A stretch of DNA of 8,623 nt from Nodosilinea sp. BSH.14. GTDB taxonomy: Bacteria; Cyanobacteriota; Cyanobacteriia; Phormidesmidales; Phormidesmidaceae. The position numbers were made by a program, and so were the translations under genes. The notes under the pieces are model-generated. The model saw only the letters and a program-made list of their open reading frames with translations, was not told the origin of the DNA and did not search any database. Below are positions 1-5,548 of the stretch, piece by piece; position 1 is the stretch's first letter, and the number at the start of each line of letters is the position of its first letter. The DNA is taken from the NCBI GenBank assembly GCA_023264315.1, contig JALQST010000119.1:1-8623 (forward strand), read 5' to 3'.

Positions 1-149
1 GTGGGGAAGCGATCTTTATGCAGGTACTTAAGTGCGACCATCTCTCCGGTTTTGCGATGGATGGCGCAATAAACCTGCCCAAACTGCCCGTGGCCCACCA
101 GCCCCAGCAGTCGATAATGGGATCGTCGGATCGGTCGGGTAATGGCCAC
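1..149 (-). CDS. Ser/Thr protein kinase, N-terminal fragment (SpkG-like by context)
   Basis: Only the first 49 codons are inside the window; the gene runs off the left edge. Translation of the minus strand gives the start of a eukaryotic-type protein kinase domain: Y12-R-L-L-G-L-V, then the glycine-rich ATP-binding loop G19-H-G-Q-F-G24-Q-V-Y, then V38-A-L-K41, where K41 is the expected ATP-anchoring lysine. I chose the GTG at 149-147 because the nearby ATG is out of frame and closes at once; it lies 7 bases after the stop of the preceding V4R gene, so the two are almost certainly co-transcribed. In Synechocystis 6803 the PAP cluster ends with the kinase SpkG (slr0152), and position suggests that this is the equivalent. 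The kinase assignment is read from the sequence; the SpkG identity is inference. Confidence 0.85.
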   Translation of the reverse strand, partial: MAITRPIRRSHYRLLGLVGHGQFGQVYCAIHRKTGEMVALKYLHKDRFP

Positions 150-156
150 TAGGCTC

Positions 157-819
157 TCATCCCTGCTGCACCAGGGCTTGCATAATGCTTTGGTGAGATT
201 GCCCGTTGGCCACGAGGGCGGGGGCCGTCTGCAAACGTTTTCCCAGACCTAGCACAAAGCGGTTGGCCTCATCTCCTCGTGTCGTGCAACTGGTTTGCGC
301 ACAGACCAACTCGCGCCCGGTCAGTTGGCTAAAGAAAATTTCTAAAATCCCCCGTTCTAGGTCGCCGGAGGGGCTGGGGCTATTGGGGGCCGCAGCGGTA
401 AAGGGCGAGTGGGCAATTTCCACACCGAGAAAGCCCTGGTCGCGGTAGGTCATGTCTAGGGTAATTTGCCCCCAACCGTGGGTACGCCAGCACTGCTGGA
501 GGGACTGCAAAAATTCTGCCATGGAGAGGCTGGCCATGGGCTGGCTGTAGTAGTCGGCTAGTTCTTCACAGAAGCGGGCATAGAAATTCTTGCCCCACCA
601 GCGGCCACAGTTGTAGAGCACCATTTTTGAGGCTTGGCCCGTTTCCTTATCCAGGCCCACATAGATGGCTTGGAGGAGGGGGTCGGGAATGGCCAAGAGA
701 CGATCACCCCGTCGGTTTTCGAGCAGGCCCAATTCGGTAGAGCCGCGCACATAGAGATCCTGGGCAAAGTAGTTGCCCGGGAGTCGGCCATCAACGAGCA
801 AATCAGCAACGGAGACCAT
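157..819 (-). CDS. V4R-domain protein, slr0147-like (PAP-type cluster)
   Basis: A 220-residue soluble protein with no signal peptide or membrane segment. The C-terminal third carries a V4R-type (4-vinyl reductase) signature: E170-L-V-C173 followed by C178-T-T-R-G-D-E and R-F-V-L-G at 187-191. V4R is a small-molecule- and probably metal-binding fold, commonly with a C-x4-C-x7-C pattern. Here the third position (186) is Asn, so the putative metal site is incomplete, unlike the V4R protein encoded at 1808-2491. Other cysteines are C71, C84 and C110. The ATG is preceded by GAGGA about 10 bases upstream (plus-strand 830-834), supporting this start. It is the fourth gene of the operon and directly precedes the kinase. 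A role in photosystem II assembly follows from resemblance to the Synechocystis slr0144-slr0152 cluster and is inference; no enzymatic activity can be assigned. Confidence 0.8.
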   Translation of the reverse strand: MVSVADLLVDGRLPGNYFAQDLYVRGSTELGLLENRRGDRLLAIPDPLLQAIYVGLDKETGQASKMVLYNCGRWWGKNFYARFCEELADYYSQPMASLSMAEFLQSLQQCWRTHGWGQITLDMTYRDQGFLGVEIAHSPFTAAAPNSPSPSGDLERGILEIFFSQLTGRELVCAQTSCTTRGDEANRFVLGLGKRLQTAPALVANGQSHQSIMQALVQQG

Positions 820-905
820 GGGATTGCGTTCCTCACAGGTAGGTAGATTGGATGCTGGGGTTCAGCGCGTCCCCAAGGGTGACTAAGACTCAGCAGCCCG
901 GAGGA

Positions 906-1424
906 CTACAGCAGGCTAGCCAGGGGATCGAGATCCTCCGCTGGAACGGGGGCCGGAGCCGAAGTCCCGGTTCCCAGCAGCAAATCCCGCGCCTTAGTCA
1001 GCCCGGGCTTGAGCAGATTGATCTGAGCCGGGGTCAGCACCTTAGCTAGTTGTTGATCCAACAGTTGGAACAGTTGTTGATCTAGGGCACGGGTATCGTG
1101 GGCTTGGACAATTTCTGGCAGCCATCCCTGCAACCGCCCCTGCACAAAGGCGCTATCGTCTAGCAGCATGGCCATGGCCACGTAGCGCAGCACCATCAGG
1201 CCATGGCGCACACTGCGTTCCACCTTGGCCTCCGGTTCCTGGGTGCCTTGCTGCAAAGCATCGGCAATGGGCTGCATGATCGCAACTTCCTGATCGCGCA
1301 GGGTGCGATAGACCGCAATACGCTCGGGGATGGAGCTAACGTACTGGCTCAGCAGCGTCAAATCGTTGACATCGAGGTAGGGTTTATCCGCACTGTCAAA
1401 CAGGCTGTCAAGTTTAAACGTCAT
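906..1424 (-). CDS. Conserved hypothetical protein, all-helical, slr0146-like by position
   Basis: A 172-residue protein that looks mostly alpha-helical (long runs rich in Leu, Gln and Ala) with no membrane segment or signal peptide. The middle stretch, about residues 30-145 (L-S-Q-Y-V-S-S-I-P-E-R near the start, then V-L-R-Y-V-A-M-A-M-L-L-D-D), faintly recalls the helix layout of phycobilisome/globin-fold proteins, but there is no bilin-attachment Cys; the protein has no cysteine at all. The C-terminus is a Pro/Ala linker ending in an acidic-hydrophobic tail (D-L-D-P-L-A-S-L-L). Start ATG at 1424 has AAGGA 7 bases upstream. It lies 60 bases after the preceding gene and 86 bases before the next. 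Position between two V4R genes matches slr0146 of the Synechocystis PAP cluster. Function is not recognised; the phycobilisome-fold resemblance is a weak impression. Confidence 0.75.
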   Translation of the reverse strand: MTFKLDSLFDSADKPYLDVNDLTLLSQYVSSIPERIAVYRTLRDQEVAIMQPIADALQQGTQEPEAKVERSVRHGLMVLRYVAMAMLLDDSAFVQGRLQGWLPEIVQAHDTRALDQQLFQLLDQQLAKVLTPAQINLLKPGLTKARDLLLGTGTSAPAPVPAEDLDPLASLL

Positions 1425-1484
1425 GATCTGATCCTTCGTGGAGCGTGCGGGGTAACAGATAATAGGGCTGTGAGGGCGGAGGTT

Positions 1485-1811
1485 CTAACCAAAAAAGCTA
1501 GAGAAATCGTCGAGGGTGAGATCGTCGCTGGGCGTATCGGCGGTGGTGGCCGGGGCCTCTAGGGGCACAATGGGAACGCCGATGGTGGGCTTGCCCTCCC
1601 AGGACATCATCTCGAAAAACTGCCCCACGGTCAGGGTCATCAAGGACTCGGTGTCCAGGACGGGGCTGGCGGCGGTGCCGGAACTAGGGGCCGCATGCCG
1701 TACCATGCCGCTCCAGTTTACCCCCTCAAAAAAGGTCTGGACGCTCTCCCGCAGCCAGGGCTGAACCGCAGGACTATGGCCATTGGTAGCGGTTAGGGTT
1801 GCGGACATCAT
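1485..1811 (-). CDS. Small conserved hypothetical protein, slr0145-like by position
   Basis: A 108-residue soluble protein of unknown function. The N-terminus is low-complexity (Ser/Thr/Ala). The probable conserved core is residues 57-80, containing L-M-T-L-T-V-G-Q-F-F-E and G-K-P-T-I-G-V-P, and the end is an acidic-aromatic tail (D-D-L-T-L-D-D-F-S-S-F-F-G). Short acidic-aromatic tails of this sort often act as docking peptides, but that is inference. The ATG overlaps the stop of the upstream V4R gene (ATGA, 1811-1808), a classic translational-coupling arrangement. A GGAAGG sequence lies a few bases upstream of the ATG, and a second ATG follows immediately, so the first residue could be either. 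Gene order matches slr0145 in the Synechocystis PAP cluster. Confidence 0.75.
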   Translation of the reverse strand: MMSATLTATNGHSPAVQPWLRESVQTFFEGVNWSGMVRHAAPSSGTAASPVLDTESLMTLTVGQFFEMMSWEGKPTIGVPIVPLEAPATTADTPSDDLTLDDFSSFFG

Positions 1812-2491
1812 GCGCCACCTTCCCCGGCCCGCAGGCGCTTCTCAATGTCGCGGGCGTTGGCCCCTTCATTCATCCAGAAGGCGGCAGCGTCAATGCGTTC
1901 GCGCCCGCCCAGCAAGAACTTGCAGTAGGTTTCACCCATGGAGTAGCACTGAATCTCGATGCAGCTCAGTTGTTTACGCACCATTTCCGTGAAGAAACCC
2001 GCAAACAGCCCCGCGTAGAGATGGCACACAGGCTTGCCCACATCCCCTAGGGTGCGGGCCACGGCGGAATCAAACAGGTTGATGAACATAAAACCCTGCT
2101 TACGGTCGCTCATATCGACCTCCCAGCGGCCCCAGCCCTGGGAAATGAAGGGCCACCACCAGGTTGCCAGCAGAAACATCAGGTTGGCCCGTCGGGGGCT
2201 CATGGAAAATTCCTTCTCAAACCAGCGTTCAAACTGGAGAGAGTCGAACTTGCCCCACTCCAAGCCCACGGTGTACATAATGGCGGCGGAGGCGTCCCCC
2301 ACTTCCTCCTGAAGTCCTTCGAGGAGGCCAATAATGAAATCCTCGCTGGTCAGCACATTGCGGGTGTCGTTCCAGTCGGTAATGGTGCCGTGGTCGGGGT
2401 TGAACTGGAAGAAATCCTTGAGGGCATAGTGGTTATGCTTCTTCGGGGATTTTTGGTGCCGACGATGGACGGTCTCTGGGGTCATAACCAT
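1808..2491 (-). CDS. V4R-domain protein, slr0144-like, first gene of PAP-type operon
   Basis: A 227-residue soluble protein and the first gene of the minus-strand operon. The N-terminal 25 residues are basic and His-rich, followed by a helical, Trp/Phe-rich central region (E-W-G-K around 78-81, W-W-W-P at 111-114, then G-W-G-R-W). The C-terminal V4R domain, about 135-197, ends with the motif C177-I-E-I-Q-C182-Y-S-M-G-E-T-Y-C190-K-F-L-L-G, a complete C-x4-C-x7-C set suited to metal or ligand binding; C156 is an extra cysteine. The start is the ATG at 2491; an in-frame ATG two codons later is also possible, and the only Shine-Dalgarno-like element (AAGG) is rather far upstream. Synechocystis Slr0144 is a V4R protein associated with photosystem II assembly, and the same role here rests on domain plus gene order. 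It is divergent from psaE, with a 491-base intergenic region between them. Confidence 0.85.
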   Translation of the reverse strand: MVMTPETVHRRHQKSPKKHNHYALKDFFQFNPDHGTITDWNDTRNVLTSEDFIIGLLEGLQEEVGDASAAIMYTVGLEWGKFDSLQFERWFEKEFSMSPRRANLMFLLATWWWPFISQGWGRWEVDMSDRKQGFMFINLFDSAVARTLGDVGKPVCHLYAGLFAGFFTEMVRKQLSCIEIQCYSMGETYCKFLLGGRERIDAAAFWMNEGANARDIEKRLRAGEGGA

Positions 2492-2520
2492 GATCTATCA
2501 AGCCTTGACGGTTCTCACTG

Positions 2521-2526
2521 CTATAA
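2521..2526 (-). promoter_or_regulatory. Possible -10 box of the V4R/kinase operon
   Basis: On the minus strand TTATAG lies 29 bases before the ATG of the first V4R gene, giving a plausible short leader. No good -35 hexamer is found 16-18 bases upstream (the 17-base position reads CTGGTC), so if this is the promoter it may need an activator. Low certainty. Confidence 0.3.
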
Positions 2527-2572
2527 GTAATGTGCCCACGCCAGACCAGAATTAACAAGGTTTTTAATCATT

Positions 2573-2592
2573 ATTGACGCGACATTGACGCG
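2573..2592. repeat. Tandem direct repeat ATTGACGCG, 11-bp period (operator candidate)
   Basis: ATTGACGCG occurs at 2573-2581 and again, identical, at 2584-2592, separated by AC. The 11-bp period puts both copies on the same helix face, as in binding sites of OmpR-type response regulators. It lies about 80 bases upstream of the first V4R gene, just beyond the candidate -10 box. The sequence does not match the cyanobacterial RpaB HLR1 consensus. The regulatory role is inferred. Confidence 0.4.
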
Positions 2593-2625
2593 CAGCCCCT
2601 GATCCTCTGGCTCGTCGAAGTCCTG

Positions 2626-2668
2626 GGATGTTGAGTATGCGGCTATCTTCGCCGCATACTCAACATCC
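2626..2668. repeat. Perfect 18-bp inverted repeat with 7-nt loop
   Basis: Left arm 2626-2643 (GGATGTTGAGTATGCGGC) pairs perfectly with right arm 2651-2668 around the loop TATCTTC. On the plus strand the stem can continue with a G-U pair (2625/2669) and, past one bulged base, CCT/AGG (2622-2624/2671-2673). There is no T-run on either side, so it is not a canonical intrinsic terminator, and no confident gene ends here. A possible gene remnant on the minus strand stops 34 bases before it. It could be a dispersed palindromic element, a terminator lacking a T-run, or a DNA-level barrier between the divergent promoters. Confidence 0.85.
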
Positions 2669-2701
2669 TCAGGTCATATTCACGGCACAAAACTTATTCC
2701 A

Positions 2702-2872
2702 TTATCCCAAAATCCTCCAGCGATTGTCCCAGCGTTCCCGGATCTGTGCCCCCATCTCGGCATCCCGATTCTTCCCTCAGTCGTCGGATCCACCTGGGGC
2801 CACCGCAACAAAACTTAAACCCCGCGCATCCACGGGAACTGTGCAGTCGTAGTAATCTGTTGAACGTGGAAG
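2702..2872 (-). pseudogene. Possible gene remnant with one in-frame TGA
   Basis: One minus-strand frame reads as protein-like sequence across 57 codons except for a TGA at 2779-2777. Before the stop are D-Y-Y-D-C-T-V-P-V-D-A-R-G and S-F-V-A-V-A-P-G-G-S-D-D; after it are K-N-R-D-A-E-M-G-A-Q-I-R-E-R-W-D-N-R-W and a TAA. The composition (balanced charged and aromatic residues) looks more natural than the longer Arg/Cys-rich open frame on the same strand. TGG in place of the TGA would fuse the two halves. There is no ATG start, and the frame is closed upstream by a TGA at 2875-2873, so it would be a C-terminal relic next to the psaE leader. I do not recognise the family. Chance cannot be excluded. 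Confidence 0.3.
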
Positions 2873-2885
2873 TCAACCCTATTAA

Positions 2886-2904
2886 GGTTCTTGCTCGGTT
2901 CTTG
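2886..2904. repeat. Direct repeat GGTTCTTG, 11-bp period, upstream of psaE
   Basis: GGTTCTTG occurs at 2886-2893 and 2897-2904, separated by CTC, about 80-100 bases before the psaE start. Two 8-mers in tandem is the layout of HLR1 sites bound by RpaB at cyanobacterial photosystem genes, but HLR1 has a 10-bp period and a TTACA core, so this is only an architectural resemblance. A short inverted repeat CTTGT/ACAAG (2901-2905/2913-2917) overlaps the second copy. An operator role is inferred. Confidence 0.4.
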
Positions 2905-2982
2905 TTAGTAGGACAAGACCACGGAAGGGTTCGGGCCTTAATAGATTGTCATAAATACTTGGTTTTCAAGAGGGCATGATTT

Positions 2983-3189
2983 ATGGTTCAACGCGGTTCT
3001 AAGGTTCGGATTCTCCGCAAAGAGTCCTACTGGTATCGGGATGTGGGTACCGTAGCCACCATTGACCAAAGCGGCATCAAGTATCCCGCCGTAGTTCGCT
3101 TTGACAAGGTGAACTACTCCGGCATCAACACCAACAACTTTGCACTCTCTGAACTGGAAGAAGTGGAAGCCCCCAAGGCTAAGAAGTAA
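2983..3189 (+). CDS. psaE: Photosystem I reaction centre subunit IV (PsaE)
   Basis: A 68-residue stromal/cytoplasmic-face subunit of photosystem I. PsaE is a small SH3-like beta-barrel that helps dock ferredoxin and flavodoxin and supports cyclic electron flow. The sequence is a full-length family match: V-Q-R-G-S-K-V-R-I-L-R-K-E-S-Y-W-Y at the N-terminus, D-V-G-T-V-A, Y-P-A-V-V-R-F, then V-N-Y-S-G-I-N-T-N-N-F-A with a short Lys/Ala-rich tail. The length is typical. AAGAGGG (2968-2974) ends 8 bases before the ATG and fixes the start; the ATG at 2976 is out of frame. It is divergent from the V4R/kinase operon and is followed by mutM on the same strand after 187 bases; co-transcription with mutM is uncertain. 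Confidence 0.97.
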   Translation: MVQRGSKVRILRKESYWYRDVGTVATIDQSGIKYPAVVRFDKVNYSGINTNNFALSELEEVEAPKAKK

Positions 3190-3376
3190 ACCGACCCTTG
3201 CGGACGGCCCCACGGTCTACCGGTTCTCCCGTCAACACCCCTACGACCCCTGCTCTACTCCATCCTTGGCCCTAAGTCTCGGTGGAACTGAGGACTCGGT
3301 GGTGGGGGTGTTGTCGATTAGACTATCTCTGGGGCTGGCTCAACGCCCACCCCACGGTATACATTTGGAGCGTCCT

Positions 3377-4225
3377 GTGCCCGAATTGCCCGAAGTTGAA
3401 ACCGTCCGCCGGGGGCTCAATCGCGTTACCCTCAACCAAACGATTCTGGGCGGAGAGGTGCTACTGGCTCGCACCGTGGCCCATCCCCCCTGTGCAGATG
3501 CCTTTTGGGCAGGTTTGCGCCAGATACACTTGGTGGAGTGGCATCGGCGAGGCAAGTATCTGCTGGGGCAGTTAGCGGATGCCGCCGACCAGCCAGCGGG
3601 CCATCTCGGGGTGCATCTGCGGATGACCGGGCAATTGCTGTGGGTCGATCCCACTGAACCCGTGCAGCCCCACTGCCGCGTACGGATTTTCCTTGCGGGC
3701 AATCGTGAACTCCGCTATGTTGATCAGCGCACCTTTGGCCGTCTGTGGTGGGTGCCGCCCGGTCAGGATCCAGCTTCCGTCATGACTGGATTACAAGCAC
3801 TGGGGCCAGAACCTTTTGAGGAGGCCTTCTCCCCAACTTATTTAAAAGAACGCCTTGCCCGCAGCCATCGCCCTATCAAAAACGCCCTGCTGGATCAAGC
3901 CCTCGTCGCCGGAATTGGCAATATCTACGCCGATGAGGCCCTCTTTCTCAGTGGCTTACGCCCCACCACCTTGGCCCACCGTATCGGGCCATCGCGCCTG
4001 AAAAAACTGCACCAGGCCATCCGCGATGTGCTCACCACCAGCATCGAATCCGGCGGCACCACCTTCAGCGACTACCGCGATATCTACGGCACCAACGGCA
4101 ACTACGGCGGCGTAGCCTGGGTCTACGACCGGGAAGGACAGCCCTGTCGCGTCTGCCAAACCCCCATTCAGCGCCTCAAGCTGGCCGGACGTTCCGCCCA
4201 CTACTGCCCCCAATGCCAGCGGTAG
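3377..4225 (+). CDS. mutM: Formamidopyrimidine-DNA glycosylase (Fpg/MutM)
   Basis: A 282-residue bifunctional DNA glycosylase/AP lyase that removes 8-oxoguanine and formamidopyrimidines, relevant to oxidative damage in a photosynthetic cell. After the initiator residue the protein begins P2-E3-L-P-E-V-E-T-V-R-R-G, where P2 is the catalytic nucleophile and E3 the catalytic acid. The beta-clamp lysine is K60 (R-R-G-K-Y-L), the H-L-R-M83-T-G segment supplies the void-filling Met, L-V-A-G-I-G-N-I-Y-A-D-E is the helix-two-turn-helix, and the C-terminus has the four-cysteine zinc finger (C-R-V-C ... C-P-Q-C) with the R-S-A-H-Y loop. I chose the GTG start because Pro must follow the initiator; TGGAG at 3365-3370 lies 6 bases upstream. 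A longer open frame starting inside psaE at 3140 is not credible. All key residues are present. Confidence 0.96.
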   Translation: MPELPEVETVRRGLNRVTLNQTILGGEVLLARTVAHPPCADAFWAGLRQIHLVEWHRRGKYLLGQLADAADQPAGHLGVHLRMTGQLLWVDPTEPVQPHCRVRIFLAGNRELRYVDQRTFGRLWWVPPGQDPASVMTGLQALGPEPFEEAFSPTYLKERLARSHRPIKNALLDQALVAGIGNIYADEALFLSGLRPTTLAHRIGPSRLKKLHQAIRDVLTTSIESGGTTFSDYRDIYGTNGNYGGVAWVYDREGQPCRVCQTPIQRLKLAGRSAHYCPQCQR

Positions 4226-4275
4226 AGGCGATACAATCACCATAGTCATACTGTTCACGGAACCCCATTCACACC

Positions 4276-4494
4276 ATGGCAGCAACCCTCAAACGCGGTG
4301 ATTTAGTCAAAGCTCTGCGGGACAAACTGGAAAACAGCCTGGAAATCAAAGCCAGCGACCCCCGTCTGCCCCCCTACCTGTTTGACACCAAGGGGGAGAT
4401 TGTGGACATCATCAACGACTACGCCCTAGTGAAATTTGGCTATGTGCCCACCCCCAACATCTGGCTGCGGCTCGACCAGCTGGAGAAAGCCTAG
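4276..4494 (+). CDS. ndhO: NAD(P)H-quinone oxidoreductase subunit O (NdhO)
   Basis: A 72-residue peripheral subunit of the thylakoid NDH-1 complex, which takes electrons from ferredoxin to plastoquinone for cyclic flow, respiration and CO2 uptake. NdhO is specific to cyanobacteria and plastids. Recognised by K-K/R-G-x-L-V near the start (L-K-R-G-D-L-V), L-E-N-S-L-E, A-S-D-P-R, Y-L-F-D-T-K-G-E, then Y-A-L-V-K-F-G and P-T-P-N-I-W-L-R-L-D-Q-L-E near the end. It is full length. It starts 50 bases after mutM and ends 37 bases before the PRC-barrel gene. No strong Shine-Dalgarno sequence is visible, only a weak GGA about 15 bases upstream. Confidence 0.96.
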   Translation: MAATLKRGDLVKALRDKLENSLEIKASDPRLPPYLFDTKGEIVDIINDYALVKFGYVPTPNIWLRLDQLEKA

Positions 4495-4531
4495 CCCGCA
4501 CCCTGCACCCCGCCCAGGAGGTCGATCACCT

Positions 4532-5479
4532 ATGACCACAGGAACCCCATTTCCCCCCGCCCTGCTGAAGGGCGATCTGTTACGCCTAGTGCCCCTCGAC
4601 CTCGACACGGCAGATTCCCTCGGCCCGATTACCGAGGTGTGGGTTGATCCGCGCCGTCACCAGGTCATCGGCATCGGCTTTGGCGGTGGGCTAGGTCGTC
4701 GCAGTCAGCGGTTTCCCTGGAGCCAGGTGGTGTCCATTGGCCACGATGGCCTGATACTGCGAACCTCGGTATCTGCACCCAACGATGCGGAAAATGGCCC
4801 CTTTGACAACACCATCGCCCCCAGCGAAGTGGAGGTGTGGTCAGACTACGGCGACTGCCTCGGCACCCTGGTGGATTACCGCTTTGTGCCCTCCACGGGG
4901 GAAATTTTGCAGTACCACTTCACAACCCCGATCCCAGCCTCTTCTCCCACGTCCTCGGAGGTCGATGATGGCCTGCTGCCGGGATGCTATGCCCTGCCGC
5001 CCCAGTCCGTCATCAGCTTAGGCCGTCGCCGCATGATGATCGCCCACGACGCCCTGGCCCAGGCCGAACGGTTGGGGGATCCGGTGATGCCTCGCGCCGC
5101 GACCCCTCGTGCCGCGACCCTTCGAGCTTCCCTCGATGCCCTGCCCTTAGATCAGGTCTTTGACCACATCCCCGACCCCAAGCAAACCTGGGACGCCACC
5201 CTAGACAAAACCCGCCAAGCCCGCACCGAGTTTTCAGAACACGTTCAGGAGCAGGGCCAACGGCTTCAGTCTGAGGCTCAACAACGATTAGGGAACTGGC
5301 TGGGCAATGTGAAGAAGCGCACCCGTCGCCTGCGCCATCAACTGCGGGAAACAGTCTCCGACGTTACCGCTGGCTTACCCGATCCACCCCAGCGCCAGCG
5401 CCGCCGCCCCGAGCCGCCCCCCGTCATCGACGTCGATGCCACCGAACTCTGGAACGGTGACGATTCCCCCTATCGCTAG
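4532..5479 (+). CDS. PRC-barrel domain protein with helical, Pro/Arg-rich tail
   Basis: A 315-residue soluble protein. Two PRC-barrel-like beta modules are visible: about residues 11-80 (L-L-K-G-D-L-L-R-L-V, I-T-E-V-W-V-D-P-R, F-P-W-S-Q-V-V-S-I-G) and about 98-165 (S-E-V-E-V-W-S-D-Y-G-D-C-L-G-T-L-V-D-Y, then Y-A-L-P-P-Q-S-V-I-S-L-G). After a linker with a 5-residue tandem repeat (P-R-A-A-T twice), residues 218-280 form a Gln/Glu/Arg-rich amphipathic helix or coiled coil, and the tail is Pro/Arg-rich before an acidic end. The start is well supported: AGGAGGT at 4516-4522 lies 9 bases before the ATG, so a longer frame from 4436 inside ndhO is rejected. PRC barrels typically mediate assembly or membrane-surface interactions (for example photosynthetic reaction centre H subunit, RimM). 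The exact job here is unknown. It is probably co-transcribed with ndhO. Confidence 0.8.
   Translation: MTTGTPFPPALLKGDLLRLVPLDLDTADSLGPITEVWVDPRRHQVIGIGFGGGLGRRSQRFPWSQVVSIGHDGLILRTSVSAPNDAENGPFDNTIAPSEVEVWSDYGDCLGTLVDYRFVPSTGEILQYHFTTPIPASSPTSSEVDDGLLPGCYALPPQSVISLGRRRMMIAHDALAQAERLGDPVMPRAATPRAATLRASLDALPLDQVFDHIPDPKQTWDATLDKTRQARTEFSEHVQEQGQRLQSEAQQRLGNWLGNVKKRTRRLRHQLRETVSDVTAGLPDPPQRQRRRPEPPPVIDVDATELWNGDDSPYR
5090..5128 (+). repeat. 15-bp in-frame tandem repeat in the PRC-barrel gene
   Basis: Two 15-bp units (5090-5104 and 5105-5119) differ at one base and encode P-R-A-A-T twice; a decayed third partial unit (L-R-A) follows. It sits in the linker between the barrels and the helical tail, where length change would be tolerated. 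Confidence 0.75.
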
Positions 5480-5487
5480 ACCCCGGT

Positions 5488-5509
5488 GTTGCCCATACTA
5501 GGGGGCAAT
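5488..5509 (+). terminator. Hairpin after the PRC-barrel gene, possible terminator
   Basis: TTGCCC (5489-5494) and GGGCAA (5503-5508) form a 6-bp stem with an 8-base loop, extendable by a G-U pair, starting 8 bases after the stop codon at 5477-5479. There is no T-run, so intrinsic termination is uncertain, but its place between a plus-strand gene and a possible minus-strand micro-gene suits a terminator. Confidence 0.4.
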
Positions 5510-5548
5510 GCGGTGAATGAGGTCAGTTCCAAGGCAGCCATTGAGGGG

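Noticed and set aside
2628..2852. 74-codon plus-strand frame in the divergent region
   Set aside because: It starts inside the palindrome, has no ribosome binding site and has a low-quality composition.
2694..2876. 60-codon minus-strand frame upstream of psaE
   Set aside because: Arg/Cys/Gly-rich composition atypical of a real protein; another frame on the same strand looks more natural.
3208..3362. Near-repeat CCCCACGGT(C/A)TAC at 3208-3220 and 3350-3362, and CTCGGTGG twice at 3278 and 3295
   Set aside because: Short, unstructured, and within reach of chance in GC-rich DNA; no link to a promoter or gene boundary.
3140..3376. Upstream extension of the mutM frame into psaE
   Set aside because: Fpg proteins need Pro directly after the initiator; the GTG at 3377 with TGGAG upstream satisfies this, and the extension overlaps psaE.
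4436..4531. Upstream extension of the PRC-barrel frame into ndhO
   Set aside because: An AGGAGGT site points to the ATG at 4532, and the extra sequence is an out-of-frame reading of ndhO.
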